A DNA stretch of 64,000 nucleotides from Methanobacterium sp. UBA375 (GCA_002495625.1 DAGC01000004.1:57870-121869), one strand, 5' to 3'. Shown: positions 27,370-36,814, counted from the first letter of the stretch. Numbers and translations are program-made. Notes: generated by a model not told the origin, from the letters alone.

Positions 27370-28431
27370 TTATACATGGGGTTTTTTCATTTTCAACCCA
27401 TCAACAGCCCCTTTTATGAGAGATTTGAATAATTCCCAGTTTCTCTGGTAAATTAATTGATATCCGCTTTCTTTTAAAATTTCCGGCAGGTAATGGGCCA
27501 TAAATTTGCGGTAACTTCCTGGTGGGGCGTGTTTTTTCATGAAATATAACCGGTTCCGGTTATGGTAGTAGGTTTTAAAATAACTTTGGCTGGAAGTTCC
27601 ATACTTATGCCATATTTTTGATTTATAGGAATAAATAGATTTATAACCAGCTTCCCGGCCAGTGAAGCACCAGTCAACATCTTCCCAGTACATGTAATAT
27701 TCCTCGTCAAGGAGGCCGACCTTTTCCACCACTTCTCTTTTAACCAAAAGACAGGATCCTCCCACATAGTCAAGTTCCATGTCCCTATCAAATTTTCCTG
27801 TATCTTTTTCCATGAAGGCTACTTCATTTGATTCTCCACGTGAAAAATCTATATTTCCCCCACCAGCCGCTTGTATAACATCTTCATCATCATACAGGTA
27901 AGTTTTCGGACCTATAAAGCCGATCTTTTCATCTGAAGAAGCGGTGTTAACCAGTTCTGTTAGAAATTCAGGATCCATCACCGTGTCGTTGTTTAAAAGC
28001 AGGAAATAGTCCGGATTAAAATTATTTAAGGCAAATCTCATCCCGGTGTTGTTTCCTATGGCAAAACCCTGGTTTTCATAGTTCCTTATGAGTATCAGTC
28101 CATAATTAGGTTTGGATTCTTTATCAGGCTCATGGTCAGGTATATTGGATTTTTTATCTGGCTCAGATAATTTTTTATCCGGTTCATCTTCATTTATTTG
28201 CACAAAATCTATGGGTTTATTATCAGTCCGGTATTTAATCAGATTTGAAGATATTTTAACTTCACCCTGACAGTATTCCTTTATTTTTTGCACAGAATCG
28301 TCTTCTGAAGCGTTATCTACTAGAATAACCCTATAGTTATCATATTTATTACCGTAAAGTGATTCCAGGCATTCTATGGTGTCCTTCCATCCGTTCCAGT
28401 TTAAAATTATGATACAAACTTCGGGGTTCAT
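27370..28431 (-). CDS. GT2 glycosyltransferase, paralogue 3 with repeat insertion
   Basis: 353 residues, related to the two GT2 genes downstream: CIIILNWNGWKDTIECLESL, LVDNASEDDS, LLLNNDTVMDPEFL and YWEDVDWCFTGREAGYKSIYSYKSKIWHKYG. The insertion after the second beta strand is longer here and contains degenerate repeats of E-P-D-K-K/E (residues about 85-110), encoded by matching DNA repeats. The conserved metal site and catalytic region are intact. It is the first gene of its operon, and 94 bases separate it from the divergent GT4 gene. Confidence 0.9.
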   Translation of the reverse strand: MNPEVCIIILNWNGWKDTIECLESLYGNKYDNYRVILVDNASEDDSVQKIKEYCQGEVKISSNLIKYRTDNKPIDFVQINEDEPDKKLSEPDKKSNIPDHEPDKESKPNYGLILIRNYENQGFAIGNNTGMRFALNNFNPDYFLLLNNDTVMDPEFLTELVNTASSDEKIGFIGPKTYLYDDEDVIQAAGGGNIDFSRGESNEVAFMEKDTGKFDRDMELDYVGGSCLLVKREVVEKVGLLDEEYYMYWEDVDWCFTGREAGYKSIYSYKSKIWHKYGTSSQSYFKTYYHNRNRLYFMKKHAPPGSYRKFMAHYLPEILKESGYQLIYQRNWELFKSLIKGAVDGLKMKKPHV

Positions 28432-28525
28432 TCTGGCCTCTAATTATGTTTTTTGCTAAATTTAATATTGGTAACATCGAATATATTAAATAGTGTAAAT
28501 TAATGGAATTAATTAAAGTGGAATT

Positions 28526-29677
28526 ATGGGTAAACCTCTAAAAATAGCCTTTTTAACGGCAACTGATGCCAGAGATAAAAGAGTACGTTCTGGAACACTT
28601 TATTATATGGCTAAAGCTCTCGAAAAACACTGTGGAGATGTTTATTATCTGGGGCCATTGGATTCTGGGATAGAAAAGGTAACCAGGTTTTTCAACAACG
28701 CTTCACTGGCCATCTTCAAAAAAAGCTACGCATATGAACACAATATCTTACTGTCCCGGAGTTATGCGGGAATAATCCGTAAGAAACTTAAAAAGGAAGA
28801 CTTTGACGTTATTTTTGCCCCGGTAGCATCCACAGAATTAGCCTCTCTATCTACAGATATCCCCATCGTCTACACTGCAGATGCCACCTTCAAGTTAATA
28901 AGCAATTACTACCCCGACTACTTCTCTGGGCAACTGGAAATATCAGGGAAGGAAGGAAGTTATATAGAACAATCCGCCATAGACAAGGCAGATCTACTAC
29001 TATATCCAACTAGTTGGGCAGCAAATTCCGCGATAAATGATTATAAGGCGGATAAATATAAGGTAAAGATTATTCCATTCGGTGCCAACATGGACCATGT
29101 TCCATCCCGGGAGTCGGTCCTTAACAGGAAAAAGTCAGATAAATGCAGGTTACTATTTTTAGGGGTGGATTGGGAGCGTAAAGGTGGAGGAATAGCTTTT
29201 GAAACCTTAGTTGAACTTGGTAAATTAGGGGTGGATGTTGAATTAACTGTCTGTGGAACCACACCCCCAGAGGAACTCAAACACGAGAATATGAAGGTTA
29301 TACCATTCCTTGATAAAAATGACCCCGAAGATTATAAAGAATTACAGGAACTATTTCTTAAAAACGATTTCCTGATTCTACCATCAAGGACAGAGGCATA
29401 TGGGGTGGTGTTCTGCGAGGCAAATGCCTATGGCCTACCTGCCATAACCACAGATACTGGGGGGATACCTGGTGTTGTTGAAGAGGGGAAAAATGGGTTC
29501 ATGTTGCCGTTAGATGCACGGGGAGACCAATATGCGAATCTTATAAGGAAGTTATATGAGGATGAAGAGAAATATTATCAGCTTGTAAAGTCCAGCAGGG
29601 GAACCTTTGAGGATAAACTCAACTGGGACAGCTGGGGAAGACGGGTCAGCGAGTACATAAAACAACTATTAATGTGA
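28526..29677 (+). CDS. GT4 glycosyltransferase
   Basis: 383 residues, GT-B fold. The N-terminus AFLTATDARDKRVRSGTLYYMAKALEKHCGDVYYLG is followed by DFDVIFAPVASTELA; the donor half has LLFLGVDWERKGGGIAFETLVEL and RTEAYGVVFCEANAYGLPAITTDTGG. It is divergent from the GT2 operon and followed after ten bases by another glycosyltransferase gene. Confidence 0.9.
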   Translation: MGKPLKIAFLTATDARDKRVRSGTLYYMAKALEKHCGDVYYLGPLDSGIEKVTRFFNNASLAIFKKSYAYEHNILLSRSYAGIIRKKLKKEDFDVIFAPVASTELASLSTDIPIVYTADATFKLISNYYPDYFSGQLEISGKEGSYIEQSAIDKADLLLYPTSWAANSAINDYKADKYKVKIIPFGANMDHVPSRESVLNRKKSDKCRLLFLGVDWERKGGGIAFETLVELGKLGVDVELTVCGTTPPEELKHENMKVIPFLDKNDPEDYKELQELFLKNDFLILPSRTEAYGVVFCEANAYGLPAITTDTGGIPGVVEEGKNGFMLPLDARGDQYANLIRKLYEDEEKYYQLVKSSRGTFEDKLNWDSWGRRVSEYIKQLLM

Positions 29678-29687
29678 GGATGATTTC

Positions 29688-30536
29688 ATGGATAAATTAC
29701 CAGTATCGGTATTGGTTCACACCCTTAATGAGGAGAAAAACATCAGAAACTGCCTGGAAACTGTAGAATGGGCTGATGAAATAATCATCGTAGACATGTA
29801 CAGCGATGATAAAACCACCGAGATAGCCTCTGAATATACAGATAAGATATTTTACCATGAAAGAATGGGCTACGCAGATCCGGCCAGACAGTTCGGCCTG
29901 GAAAAGGCCTCAAATGAATGGATACTTATTCTAGATGCGGATGAACTGGTACCTTTAAAACTTAAGAAAAGATTGGAGACCATAATAGAAGAAGATCTGG
30001 GGGATATAATCTCCATACCCCGTAACAACTATTTCTTCGGGAAGGTGATGAGGCACACTGGTTGGGGCCCCTTGCAGGATACCCTGCACCGTTTTTTCAA
30101 GAAGGAATACGTTTTTATCACCGATAAAATACACTCCCTCCTGGTTGAAAGTGAGGAAGCCAGGATATACGAAATTACCCATGAAGATGAGGGGATCATC
30201 CATTTTAACTATGTGGATGTGGAGCATTTCCTGGAGAAATTGAACAGGTACACCACTATAGAAGCAAAGGCACTGTATGAAGCAGATGAGGACATTAGAT
30301 TTCGAAGTGTGGTTAATCAAATTTTGGGTGAATTTAGAAATAGATATTTCAAACTCCAAGGACGTAAAGAAGGTTTTAGAGGATTTTCACTGGGTTTTCT
30401 AATGGGTACATATCGTTTAGTGACTTACGCCAAATTGAAGCTGATGAAAGAGTACCATTCGAAAAATCCTGCGTCAGAAATAGAAAAGGAATATAATAGA
30501 GTGGCCCTAGAAATCAGGTCAGAATATGAAGAATGA
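29688..30536 (+). CDS. GT2 glycosyltransferase (WaaE/KdtX-like)
   Basis: 282 residues. VSVLVHTLNEEKNIRNCLETVEWADEIIIVDMYSDDKT and LILDADELVPLKL (metal site) match the GT2 branch that includes lipopolysaccharide-core beta-glucosyltransferase WaaE. The C-terminal 90 residues are helical and basic (RFRSVVNQILGEFRNRYFKLQGRKEGFRG), likely peripheral to the membrane. It ends convergent to the flippase gene. Confidence 0.88.
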   Translation: MDKLPVSVLVHTLNEEKNIRNCLETVEWADEIIIVDMYSDDKTTEIASEYTDKIFYHERMGYADPARQFGLEKASNEWILILDADELVPLKLKKRLETIIEEDLGDIISIPRNNYFFGKVMRHTGWGPLQDTLHRFFKKEYVFITDKIHSLLVESEEARIYEITHEDEGIIHFNYVDVEHFLEKLNRYTTIEAKALYEADEDIRFRSVVNQILGEFRNRYFKLQGRKEGFRGFSLGFLMGTYRLVTYAKLKLMKEYHSKNPASEIEKEYNRVALEIRSEYEE

Positions 30537-30588
30537 ATTTTTAAGGCCAAATATAAGATTGAATTCCCTAGTCTTTTTGGATGAATCC

Positions 30589-32022
30589 TTAGTTATCCTT
30601 TTTAATATTCAGTATCTGCCGGAATAAATCGTAGTCATCTGGTGTAAATCCCTTCAAGGCAATTAAAACTGCGAAGTAGATAACTGCAGAGATGGCTATT
30701 TCCAGAAATAGATTGGTTTGAACCAGTAAGATGAATAGAGCCATTACCAAACAAGCTATTGCTGGTTTAAAGATGATTTCATGTACTTTTACCTTGGCTA
30801 ACAATTTGGATAGCACATAAAAGCCTAAAGCCACCGAAAAGATTTCGGTGATCACAGTTACAAATGCCGCCCCTAAATAACTGTACAGGGGTATGAGTAC
30901 TAGATTCATTCCAACATTCAACACCAGGGATGCGGCAGTGATTTTAAGATAAGTAACCTGTCTGTTCATGGCGGTAAGTAAAGAACCCTGTATATAATTA
31001 ACGAATATGAAGGGAAGAACCCATACCACGATTTGAAGTGCTAAAATGGAGGGTATATACTCTGGCTTGAATAACAGTAGAATTACCGGTTCAGCAAGTA
31101 GAGTGATCCCTACTGCTATCGGTAAACTGAGAATGGTTAAATATTTAAATGATTTTATATAGGCTCCTTTCAGGGGATTTATGGAGGAAACATAAAGTTT
31201 GGAGAATACCGGGAATATGGCGGTGGTATACACCTGTGGGAAAAATATAAGGGCTTCCATAAGTCTGTATGCTGCGCTGTAGAATCCTACTGCCTCCATA
31301 CCACTCATTACAGAGAGCATTACCGAGTCTATCCTGAAAACCAACACAGCAAATAAGCTGGTGATGGAAAGGGGCAGTGCTTCCTTTATGGTAGGTTTCC
31401 AGAACTCTAAATCCATTTCTATGTTAGGAAGGTAAAATTTCCAGGCATAGGTAACCAGTATGTAAATGAAATTTATGGCATTAGCAACCAGGTAGACTAA
31501 GGCAAAGGCAATCACGTCTAAGCCGAGATAAATGACAAGTAAAGTACCTATAAGCATCACTACACTGTTTAATATGGTTGCAACCGATTGATACTCCATT
31601 TTCTGGTAGGACTGGAAGATTGAATAAAATATACTGGAGAAGGCATTGAAAATAAAGGCGGCTGTTAAAATATAGGTTACGATAATTGTAATATCATTGT
31701 AACCGAGAATATAAACGGTTAATACAGTGAGTAAGAATGTGAATAGGCTTAAAAACAGTTTCATAATGGTGGTGTTACCCACATACTTCCGGGTCAACGA
31801 TTTATCCCGGACTACTTCCCTGACAGTTAAAGTGCTCAATCCGAGGTCGCTGAATACCACATATATTCCAGTCAATGCCAGAGCTGTTGATAAGATTCCG
31901 TATCCATCTACAGATAAATATTTAGCTATAGAAATTGTGATGAAGAAGCCTAAGACGTATGTAATTATCTGTGCTATGTAAAGAACAGAGGTGTTTTTAG
32001 CTATTGTGCGTGCGTCGCTCAT
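30589..32022 (-). CDS. Polysaccharide flippase (Wzx/MATE-like)
   Basis: 477 residues with about 14 membrane helices. The start, ARTIAKNTSVLYIAQIITYVLGFFITISIAKYLSVDGYGILSTA, is characteristic of oligosaccharide flippases of the polysaccharide transport family, and DLGLSTLTVREVVRDKS follows. It would move lipid-linked glycan across the membrane, the export step for the products of the surrounding glycosyltransferases. It is alone on the minus strand, downstream of the epimerase gene. Confidence 0.92.
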   Translation of the reverse strand: MSDARTIAKNTSVLYIAQIITYVLGFFITISIAKYLSVDGYGILSTALALTGIYVVFSDLGLSTLTVREVVRDKSLTRKYVGNTTIMKLFLSLFTFLLTVLTVYILGYNDITIIVTYILTAAFIFNAFSSIFYSIFQSYQKMEYQSVATILNSVVMLIGTLLVIYLGLDVIAFALVYLVANAINFIYILVTYAWKFYLPNIEMDLEFWKPTIKEALPLSITSLFAVLVFRIDSVMLSVMSGMEAVGFYSAAYRLMEALIFFPQVYTTAIFPVFSKLYVSSINPLKGAYIKSFKYLTILSLPIAVGITLLAEPVILLLFKPEYIPSILALQIVVWVLPFIFVNYIQGSLLTAMNRQVTYLKITAASLVLNVGMNLVLIPLYSYLGAAFVTVITEIFSVALGFYVLSKLLAKVKVHEIIFKPAIACLVMALFILLVQTNLFLEIAISAVIYFAVLIALKGFTPDDYDLFRQILNIKKDN

Positions 32023-32096
32023 GATTTTACCCTTAGATTAAAAGAGATTTCTTTAAAGAGATAATATTTAAATAGAAAATTTAATTTTATCTGATT

Positions 32097-33029
32097 CTAT
32101 TTAAATTTGCTGGTGAACCATTCCACGGTTTCACCCAGATCCTCTTTAAAGTCTGATTTGGGTTTGAACCCAATGGATTTTGCCCGGGAAACATCAGCCA
32201 GGGAGTGCCTTACGTCTCCTGGCCGGGGCTCCATATAAACTGGTTCAACGTCTGTACCCATAAATTCCTTTATTATATCCCATAACTGGTTTATGGTGGT
32301 ACTTTTACCCAGGGCGATGTTGAAAACCCCGGTTTCATTAGACTGACAGGCCTGGATATTGGCCTTAACCACCTGTTTAACCGGGATAAAATCCCGGCTT
32401 TGCTCTCCATCCCCATAGATCACCGGTTTTTCACCCTTTAAAATAGCACTTATGAAGTTGGGGATCACCGCGGCATAGGCAGAATTAGGATCCTGACGGG
32501 ATCCGAATACATTGAAGTAGCGAAGGGAAACAGTGGGCAGATCGTAGTTCTCGGTGAACACCTGGCAGTACATTTCACCAGTGGCCTTGTTGACTGCGTA
32601 GGGGGATAATGGTCGAAGAGAAGCGTCTTCAGAGATGGGTAAGGATTTGTTATCTCCGTAAACGGCTGATGAAGATGCAAAAACCACTTTTTTTACACCA
32701 GCATCTCTTGCGGCTATTAAAAGTTGGAGGGTTCCTTTTACATTGATTTCATTATAGATTAAGGGGTTTTCAACACTTTCCGGGACGCTGATTAAAGCTG
32801 CTTCATGGAAAACATAATCCACGTCTTTAAAGATCTTTTTAAGGTTTAATTCGGTGATATTTCCTTTGATTAAGTTTAAATTCTCCATTTTTAAATGTTC
32901 AATGTTCTCCAGTTTTCCACTGGAGAGATCATCGATTATTATGACTTCATTATCTTCTACTAGTCCTTCCACCAGGTTTGATCCAATAAAACCCAGGCCA
33001 CCAGTCACCACTATCCTTTTATCCTTCAT
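32097..33029 (-). CDS. UDP-glucose 4-epimerase-like sugar epimerase
   Basis: 310 residues, extended SDR. VVTGGLGFIGSNLVEGL binds NAD, SSSAVYG holds the catalytic Ser and YAVNK the Tyr-Lys; RYFNVFGSRQDPNSAYAAVIPNF is typical of GalE-like and WbpP-like UDP-sugar 4-epimerases. The exact substrate is unknown. The ATG at 33029 gives the usual family N-terminus; a longer frame from 33110 would overlap the DUF1616 gene and adds residues not seen in the family. Confidence 0.9.
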   Translation of the reverse strand: MKDKRIVVTGGLGFIGSNLVEGLVEDNEVIIIDDLSSGKLENIEHLKMENLNLIKGNITELNLKKIFKDVDYVFHEAALISVPESVENPLIYNEINVKGTLQLLIAARDAGVKKVVFASSSAVYGDNKSLPISEDASLRPLSPYAVNKATGEMYCQVFTENYDLPTVSLRYFNVFGSRQDPNSAYAAVIPNFISAILKGEKPVIYGDGEQSRDFIPVKQVVKANIQACQSNETGVFNIALGKSTTINQLWDIIKEFMGTDVEPVYMEPRPGDVRHSLADVSRAKSIGFKPKSDFKEDLGETVEWFTSKFK

Positions 33030-33099
33030 TTTCAGACTTTCCCATACTTGTTCATTTTCAGATTTCCTATAATTCGGTCTCACAATTAAAACCAAATGT

Positions 33100-33525
33100 T
33101 TAATGCACATTTACTAGCAGTTCAAGGGCCCTGTAGGGCTGCTGGGTGTCGGGTAGTTTATACAGGAAAAACTCTAATCTTTGTCCATCACCACTTTGGT
33201 TGGAGCTAAAAGTAAATGGTATCCTCTTTTCTTCTTTATTTTCTAGTTTAAATGTTTCATTTTTAAGTGTAACATTATCTAGCCGGACAACTACCTCATA
33301 GTCGGCAGCGTTTCCCTCATGGTTTACTGTTCCCATAATCACCGTTCCATTTTCCCCAATAGTTAAATTGGTGGGGTAATCACCGGCTTTTCCATCCGGT
33401 CCCAGGATATAGAATTCCGTGAATCTTTCACCGGGGGAGGGGTTAAGGGTTATATAAACCACTGCTGTAATGGCCGCAACTATTAAAACGATTAATAGGT
33501 AGGACACTATTTTATCAATTTTCAT
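33100..33525 (-). CDS. DUF1616-like membrane-anchored protein
   Basis: 141 residues: one N-terminal helix (about residues 6-27, IVSYLLIVLIVAAITAVVYITL), then an external beta-rich domain with FTEFYILGPDGKAGDYPTNLTIGENGTVIMG and several Asn-x-Thr/Ser sites. It matches the C-terminal domain of DUF1616 proteins, which occur with archaeal glycan genes; longer members carry extra helices missing here. The role is unknown. It is likely co-transcribed with the epimerase gene. Confidence 0.75.
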   Translation of the reverse strand: MKIDKIVSYLLIVLIVAAITAVVYITLNPSPGERFTEFYILGPDGKAGDYPTNLTIGENGTVIMGTVNHEGNAADYEVVVRLDNVTLKNETFKLENKEEKRIPFTFSSNQSGDGQRLEFFLYKLPDTQQPYRALELLVNVH

Positions 33526-33767
33526 TCAAGCACCACTTTGAACTTTTATTGTAATGGGACTCATTCTTAAAATATCTTTTTGTTTATATCTTAAATTGAA
33601 ATACCTTCTTTTTTTTGGACAATCCTTATTAAATGATATATATCCTATTTTACCTATTCTTATTTACGCAATAAATTTTAATATCTTAACAGTTAATCAT
33701 TTACAAATAATAATAAATATGTTATCGTGGTTAACTAAAAATGACTGTAAGAACTTTCATTGGAAAC

Positions 33768-33777
33768 ATTTATATAT
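33768..33777 (+). promoter_or_regulatory. TATA box of the eha operon
   Basis: TTTATATATC-type sequence lies about 50 bases before the ehaA ATG in a 297-base gap. Transcription would start near 33795-33800, leaving a short leader that carries AAAGGTGTG. The rest of the gap is very A+T-rich and shows no convincing gene. Confidence 0.55.
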
Positions 33778-33822
33778 CCATTTGATCTATCATGATTATT
33801 CATGCTAAAGGTGTGTAATATT

Positions 33823-34137
33823 ATGCTTTACATCGTTTATATCATAGCCATAGGGTCTGCCATGATTTTAGGGCTAATATTAAAACTTCCCCTACTTCCT
33901 GAACGACCCATGAGACAATCCTGGACCACCAGTGTGATATTTCCTACGGCAGTACTGGCTCTTGGATTTACAGCTATGGTGTCCAAGTTAGGATACCTGA
34001 CTTCCACTAATATAGATTATCTGATAGCGTTGGCGATAGGAATACTCACCGCCATCTTTTGCAAGTTTATACTGGAGAAACTTCTTCCCAAACCTTCTGG
34101 AGAAGAAGCTCCTGCATTTATGGAGGAATCCCATTGA
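33823..34137 (+). CDS. ehaA: Energy-converting hydrogenase A subunit EhaA
   Basis: A 104-residue membrane protein with three helices and a conserved LKLPLLPERPMRQSWTTSVIFPTAVLALGF. It is the first of the eha genes, which encode a membrane [NiFe] hydrogenase that uses the ion gradient to drive ferredoxin reduction by H2, replenishing the Wolfe cycle. The assignment rests on its place at the head of a canonical ehaA-Q order. ATG 33823 is chosen because GGTGTG lies eight bases before it. Confidence 0.9.
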   Translation: MLYIVYIIAIGSAMILGLILKLPLLPERPMRQSWTTSVIFPTAVLALGFTAMVSKLGYLTSTNIDYLIALAIGILTAIFCKFILEKLLPKPSGEEAPAFMEESH

Positions 34138-34637
34138 ATGAAATACTGGGAATAGCCATAGCAGCAGTAATCTCCTGGTTCAACTTCGTAATTATTGATA
34201 CTTGGATGGGTCTGCCTGAAGCTCCTGGTGTTAAGGGTGCAGAAGCTATAGGCCGAGACATCAAAAAGAGGGGTGGAGACCTGGCCGGCGGATTTTTCCA
34301 GGGAAACATAGTCTGCTCTCCCGACGCATCAGCAGGGACTTTACTTGCTTCTATAGCATGTTTTGCAATAGGAACTCCTGAAGGAGGGTTCATAGCAGCG
34401 GCGTTAGTGTACTTTGGTAACAGGATCTGTGCTGATCCAGGCTACGCTGGAACTACTGGTGCCTTGACCATTACCATCATAATTGCTGCCGCATCCTACA
34501 TTGGTTTAACTCCCGTGATGTTTATTGCAGGAATGATGATAGCTATACTCACTATCCAGGGATTACATCATCCCGCATCATCAAAATTACTGGGTAAAAT
34601 AGCCCAAAAAATGGGAAGATATACTGAAATAGAATAG
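34134..34637 (+). CDS. ehaB: Energy-converting hydrogenase A subunit EhaB
   Basis: 167 residues with about four membrane helices and a conserved cytoplasmic segment (GLPEAPGVKGAEAIGRDIKKRGGDLAGGFFQGNIVCSPDASAGT). The start is TTG 34134, which overlaps the ehaA stop (TTGA) and follows GGAGG at good distance; the longer frame from 34059 lies inside ehaA. The 120 bases after the gene hold two copies of an 18-base motif around AAATACTG-AGAT and A+T-rich sequence. Confidence 0.9.
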   Translation: MNEILGIAIAAVISWFNFVIIDTWMGLPEAPGVKGAEAIGRDIKKRGGDLAGGFFQGNIVCSPDASAGTLLASIACFAIGTPEGGFIAAALVYFGNRICADPGYAGTTGALTITIIIAAASYIGLTPVMFIAGMMIAILTIQGLHHPASSKLLGKIAQKMGRYTEIE

Positions 34638-34757
34638 GTTCGAAAAATACTGAAGATTCAAGAAATACTGGAGATCCAAAAATAATAAAGAATATATATT
34701 CATAATTATTAAATAGAATTTAAGGCAAATTTAAAGAATAGTTCTAAGGGTAAATAC

Positions 34758-35009
34758 ATGATAACAGAAATAGTAGGCATCATTATTTTGTTTGCAGCAG
34801 TAAGGACGCTTATAGCACAGGATAGATCGGAAAGAATGGTTTACATAAATGTGATAGGTTTTGGTTTGTCTGCATTAATTGCCCTCTATATACAGACACC
34901 ATTTGGAGCAATCCTCGCCATAGTCTACTTCGTGACATCTACCCTGAGTTCCAACGCCATAGCCTACTCCATTGGAAGAGTTAAAGATGAAATTATTTTA
35001 GATGACTGA
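34758..35009 (+). CDS. ehaC: Energy-converting hydrogenase A subunit EhaC
   Basis: 83 residues, three membrane helices with a short charged loop (AQDRSERMVYINVIGFG) and a C-terminal SIGRVKDEIILDD. Small MnhF/MrpF-like or NuoJ/K-like subunits of this kind belong to the membrane arm of energy-converting hydrogenases. It is assigned by order and size. Confidence 0.87.
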   Translation: MITEIVGIIILFAAVRTLIAQDRSERMVYINVIGFGLSALIALYIQTPFGAILAIVYFVTSTLSSNAIAYSIGRVKDEIILDD

Positions 35010-35096
35010 ATAAATATCGATGCCAATCGGAAGGAGTTATTCCCCGTTTTTTAACTTGATGTAAATTTGTATCCATAAGATGAAGGTGTAAAACCA

Positions 35097-35390
35097 ATGC
35101 CAGTATTAGATTTCATAAATTTGACCTATGTTTCGGCTGCTGTCACCATAATAGGTTCTATAGGTATAATAGCACTTCCCAAACCAATTGATAAGGTTAT
35201 AATGTTTTCATTACTCCAGGGCGGTTTTATAGGTATGATTGCTGCTGCAAAATATTTGGATGTGGCCATGGCTGCGGCCATATTCGATCCCATCTCCACA
35301 ATTATACTCTTAATTGGAATAATTAAACTGGATGAAATAAGGAAGAAAAAACAGAAACAAAAATCCCAGGAGGATGGATTCCTTGTTTGA
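35097..35390 (+). CDS. ehaD: Energy-converting hydrogenase A subunit EhaD
   Basis: 97 residues with three membrane helices and a basic C-terminus (KLDEIRKKKQKQKSQEDG). It resembles MnhB/C-like segments of multi-subunit antiporters. GAAGGTG lies before the ATG. Its 3' end overlaps ehaE by eight bases. Confidence 0.87.
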   Translation: MPVLDFINLTYVSAAVTIIGSIGIIALPKPIDKVIMFSLLQGGFIGMIAAAKYLDVAMAAAIFDPISTIILLIGIIKLDEIRKKKQKQKSQEDGFLV

Positions 35391-35643
35391 TGTTTACGTA
35401 TGCTTTTATACCGGCGTATTTCTGCTTATAGTAGGTAGTATAGCCACAGTTATAGGTCCCGGAGTAAAGGATCCCATAATAAGGAGTCTTAACACTGAAA
35501 TACCATCTGTGGGTATTTCATTAATTTTACTGACCTATAACCATACCGTTGCCCTTTTAACTTTCATAGCTGCAACGGTTATAATCATGATGATACTCTT
35601 GAGAGCCATAGTAAGACTCGAAGAAATGGGGGCAGACGTATGA
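35383..35643 (+). CDS. ehaE: Energy-converting hydrogenase A subunit EhaE
   Basis: 86 residues, three membrane helices (VFLLIVGSIATVIGPGVKDPIIR is conserved and MnhG-like). Two starts compete: ATG 35374 directly abuts AGGAGG and is too close to use it, while TTG 35383 lies nine bases after it, so TTG is preferred. The stop overlaps ehaF (ATGA). Confidence 0.86.
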   Translation: MFDVYVCFYTGVFLLIVGSIATVIGPGVKDPIIRSLNTEIPSVGISLILLTYNHTVALLTFIAATVIIMMILLRAIVRLEEMGADV

Positions 35644-36125
35644 AATTAGGGAGACTATGGAATTCACTGGCCACTCCTAAAAGGATACCAAAAGTTTTCT
35701 CCATAATATTGGCAGTGGTACTATTGGCCGGTTTTGTGGTGCCCTTAACATACGATGTTCATCAGGTATACCTTAAACCCGCACCACAAGCACAGGTCAA
35801 CGATCAAGATCCCTTTGCACCATACAACCGGGGAGGATCACCACTGGAAGAGCCCGCCACATACATATCACAGTATCCACAGTTTGCACAACATCAAGGA
35901 ATGATCACCAGTTACTTATCCCCCATAGCCATCGGTGTGAGTGAAACCACCCTGTACTTTGGAACATCAATCTTAGCCTCTCCCGGAGGAGTGATAGATG
36001 AAATACTCTACTTCAGCAGAGGATTTGACACCATACTAGAGTCCAGCATCATGTTGATGGCCTCTGTCATAGCTACCTGGGTGGCGTTACACTTCACAAT
36101 GAGAAGAAAGGAGGAGGAAGACTAA
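35640..36125 (+). CDS. ehaF: Energy-converting hydrogenase A subunit EhaF
   Basis: 161 residues: an N-terminal helix (about 18-36), a long external loop with KPAPQAQVNDQDPFAPYNRGG, and a C-terminal helix pair. It occupies the position and length of EhaF. It overlaps ehaE by four bases and ehaG by one (TAATG), so translation of the three is coupled. Confidence 0.88.
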   Translation: MKLGRLWNSLATPKRIPKVFSIILAVVLLAGFVVPLTYDVHQVYLKPAPQAQVNDQDPFAPYNRGGSPLEEPATYISQYPQFAQHQGMITSYLSPIAIGVSETTLYFGTSILASPGGVIDEILYFSRGFDTILESSIMLMASVIATWVALHFTMRRKEEED

Positions 36126-36814
36126 TGGTTGTCCCTGTTCCAGATGTAGTGTCACCAGTTGTTGTATCCCTTTATATTCCAGCCATATTCACTGGGTTAC
36201 TCGTGGGATTGATTGGACTTATGGCCATAGCCTATCAGAAGAGGGATATTCACATATTGATACTTACCGATATTGTGGGTTATGGAATGCTTGTCATGGT
36301 AGCAGCAGTTGGAACTGACCTGGCAGAAGCTTTAATACTTCCCGGACTGGTGGTTGAACTGGCTGAAATCCTGGCCATTTCCGAGTTGCTTATGAGCAGG
36401 GAGATGAGAAAACTGGATAAAACAACAGAAACGGTGGAACTCATTCCCGTCCCCATAAATTTGAACATGGAAATATTAGAAACAGCACCAGTATTTTTTG
36501 CCATAATACTCGTTATTTACGGTGCATTCCTGAGTGGATTTACCGGAGGTGCTGTTGCCGGTGCAGGTATACTATTCTACGTACTTTCTAAGGTAACCCG
36601 GGGAGTTCCTCAAAATATTTGGGAAGGATTATCTGCAACTGCCGGTGTCATATGGTGTCTGTGGCTGATTGGATTCTTGATATTCTTCGTCGCTCCCGAC
36701 TACTGGATGCTTGGGTTGTTCCTGGCTGCATTCGGACTATTTATAGAAGTCGCGTACAAAGCAGGATTAATCGGTGTTATAGGCCGAGAAGAATTCAAAA
36801 GGGAGAAGGAGTAA
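36125..36814 (+). CDS. ehaG: Energy-converting hydrogenase A subunit EhaG
   Basis: 229 residues with about six membrane helices; acidic residues in helices (TDLAEALILPGLVVELAEILAISELL) recall ion-translocating subunits of complex I-like machines. It is a non-conserved integral membrane subunit of Eha by position. ehaH follows after four bases. Confidence 0.88.
   Translation: MVVPVPDVVSPVVVSLYIPAIFTGLLVGLIGLMAIAYQKRDIHILILTDIVGYGMLVMVAAVGTDLAEALILPGLVVELAEILAISELLMSREMRKLDKTTETVELIPVPINLNMEILETAPVFFAIILVIYGAFLSGFTGGAVAGAGILFYVLSKVTRGVPQNIWEGLSATAGVIWCLWLIGFLIFFVAPDYWMLGLFLAAFGLFIEVAYKAGLIGVIGREEFKREKE

Noticed and set aside
11919..33525. Glycan cluster as a recently acquired island
   Set aside because: There are no integrase, tRNA-end, insertion sequence or direct-repeat borders, and codon and base use look like the neighbours by eye.
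33554..33808. An 84-codon open frame on the plus strand before ehaA
   Set aside because: It is rich in Leu, Ile, Phe and Tyr because the gap is very A+T-rich, has no ribosome site and overlaps the eha promoter.
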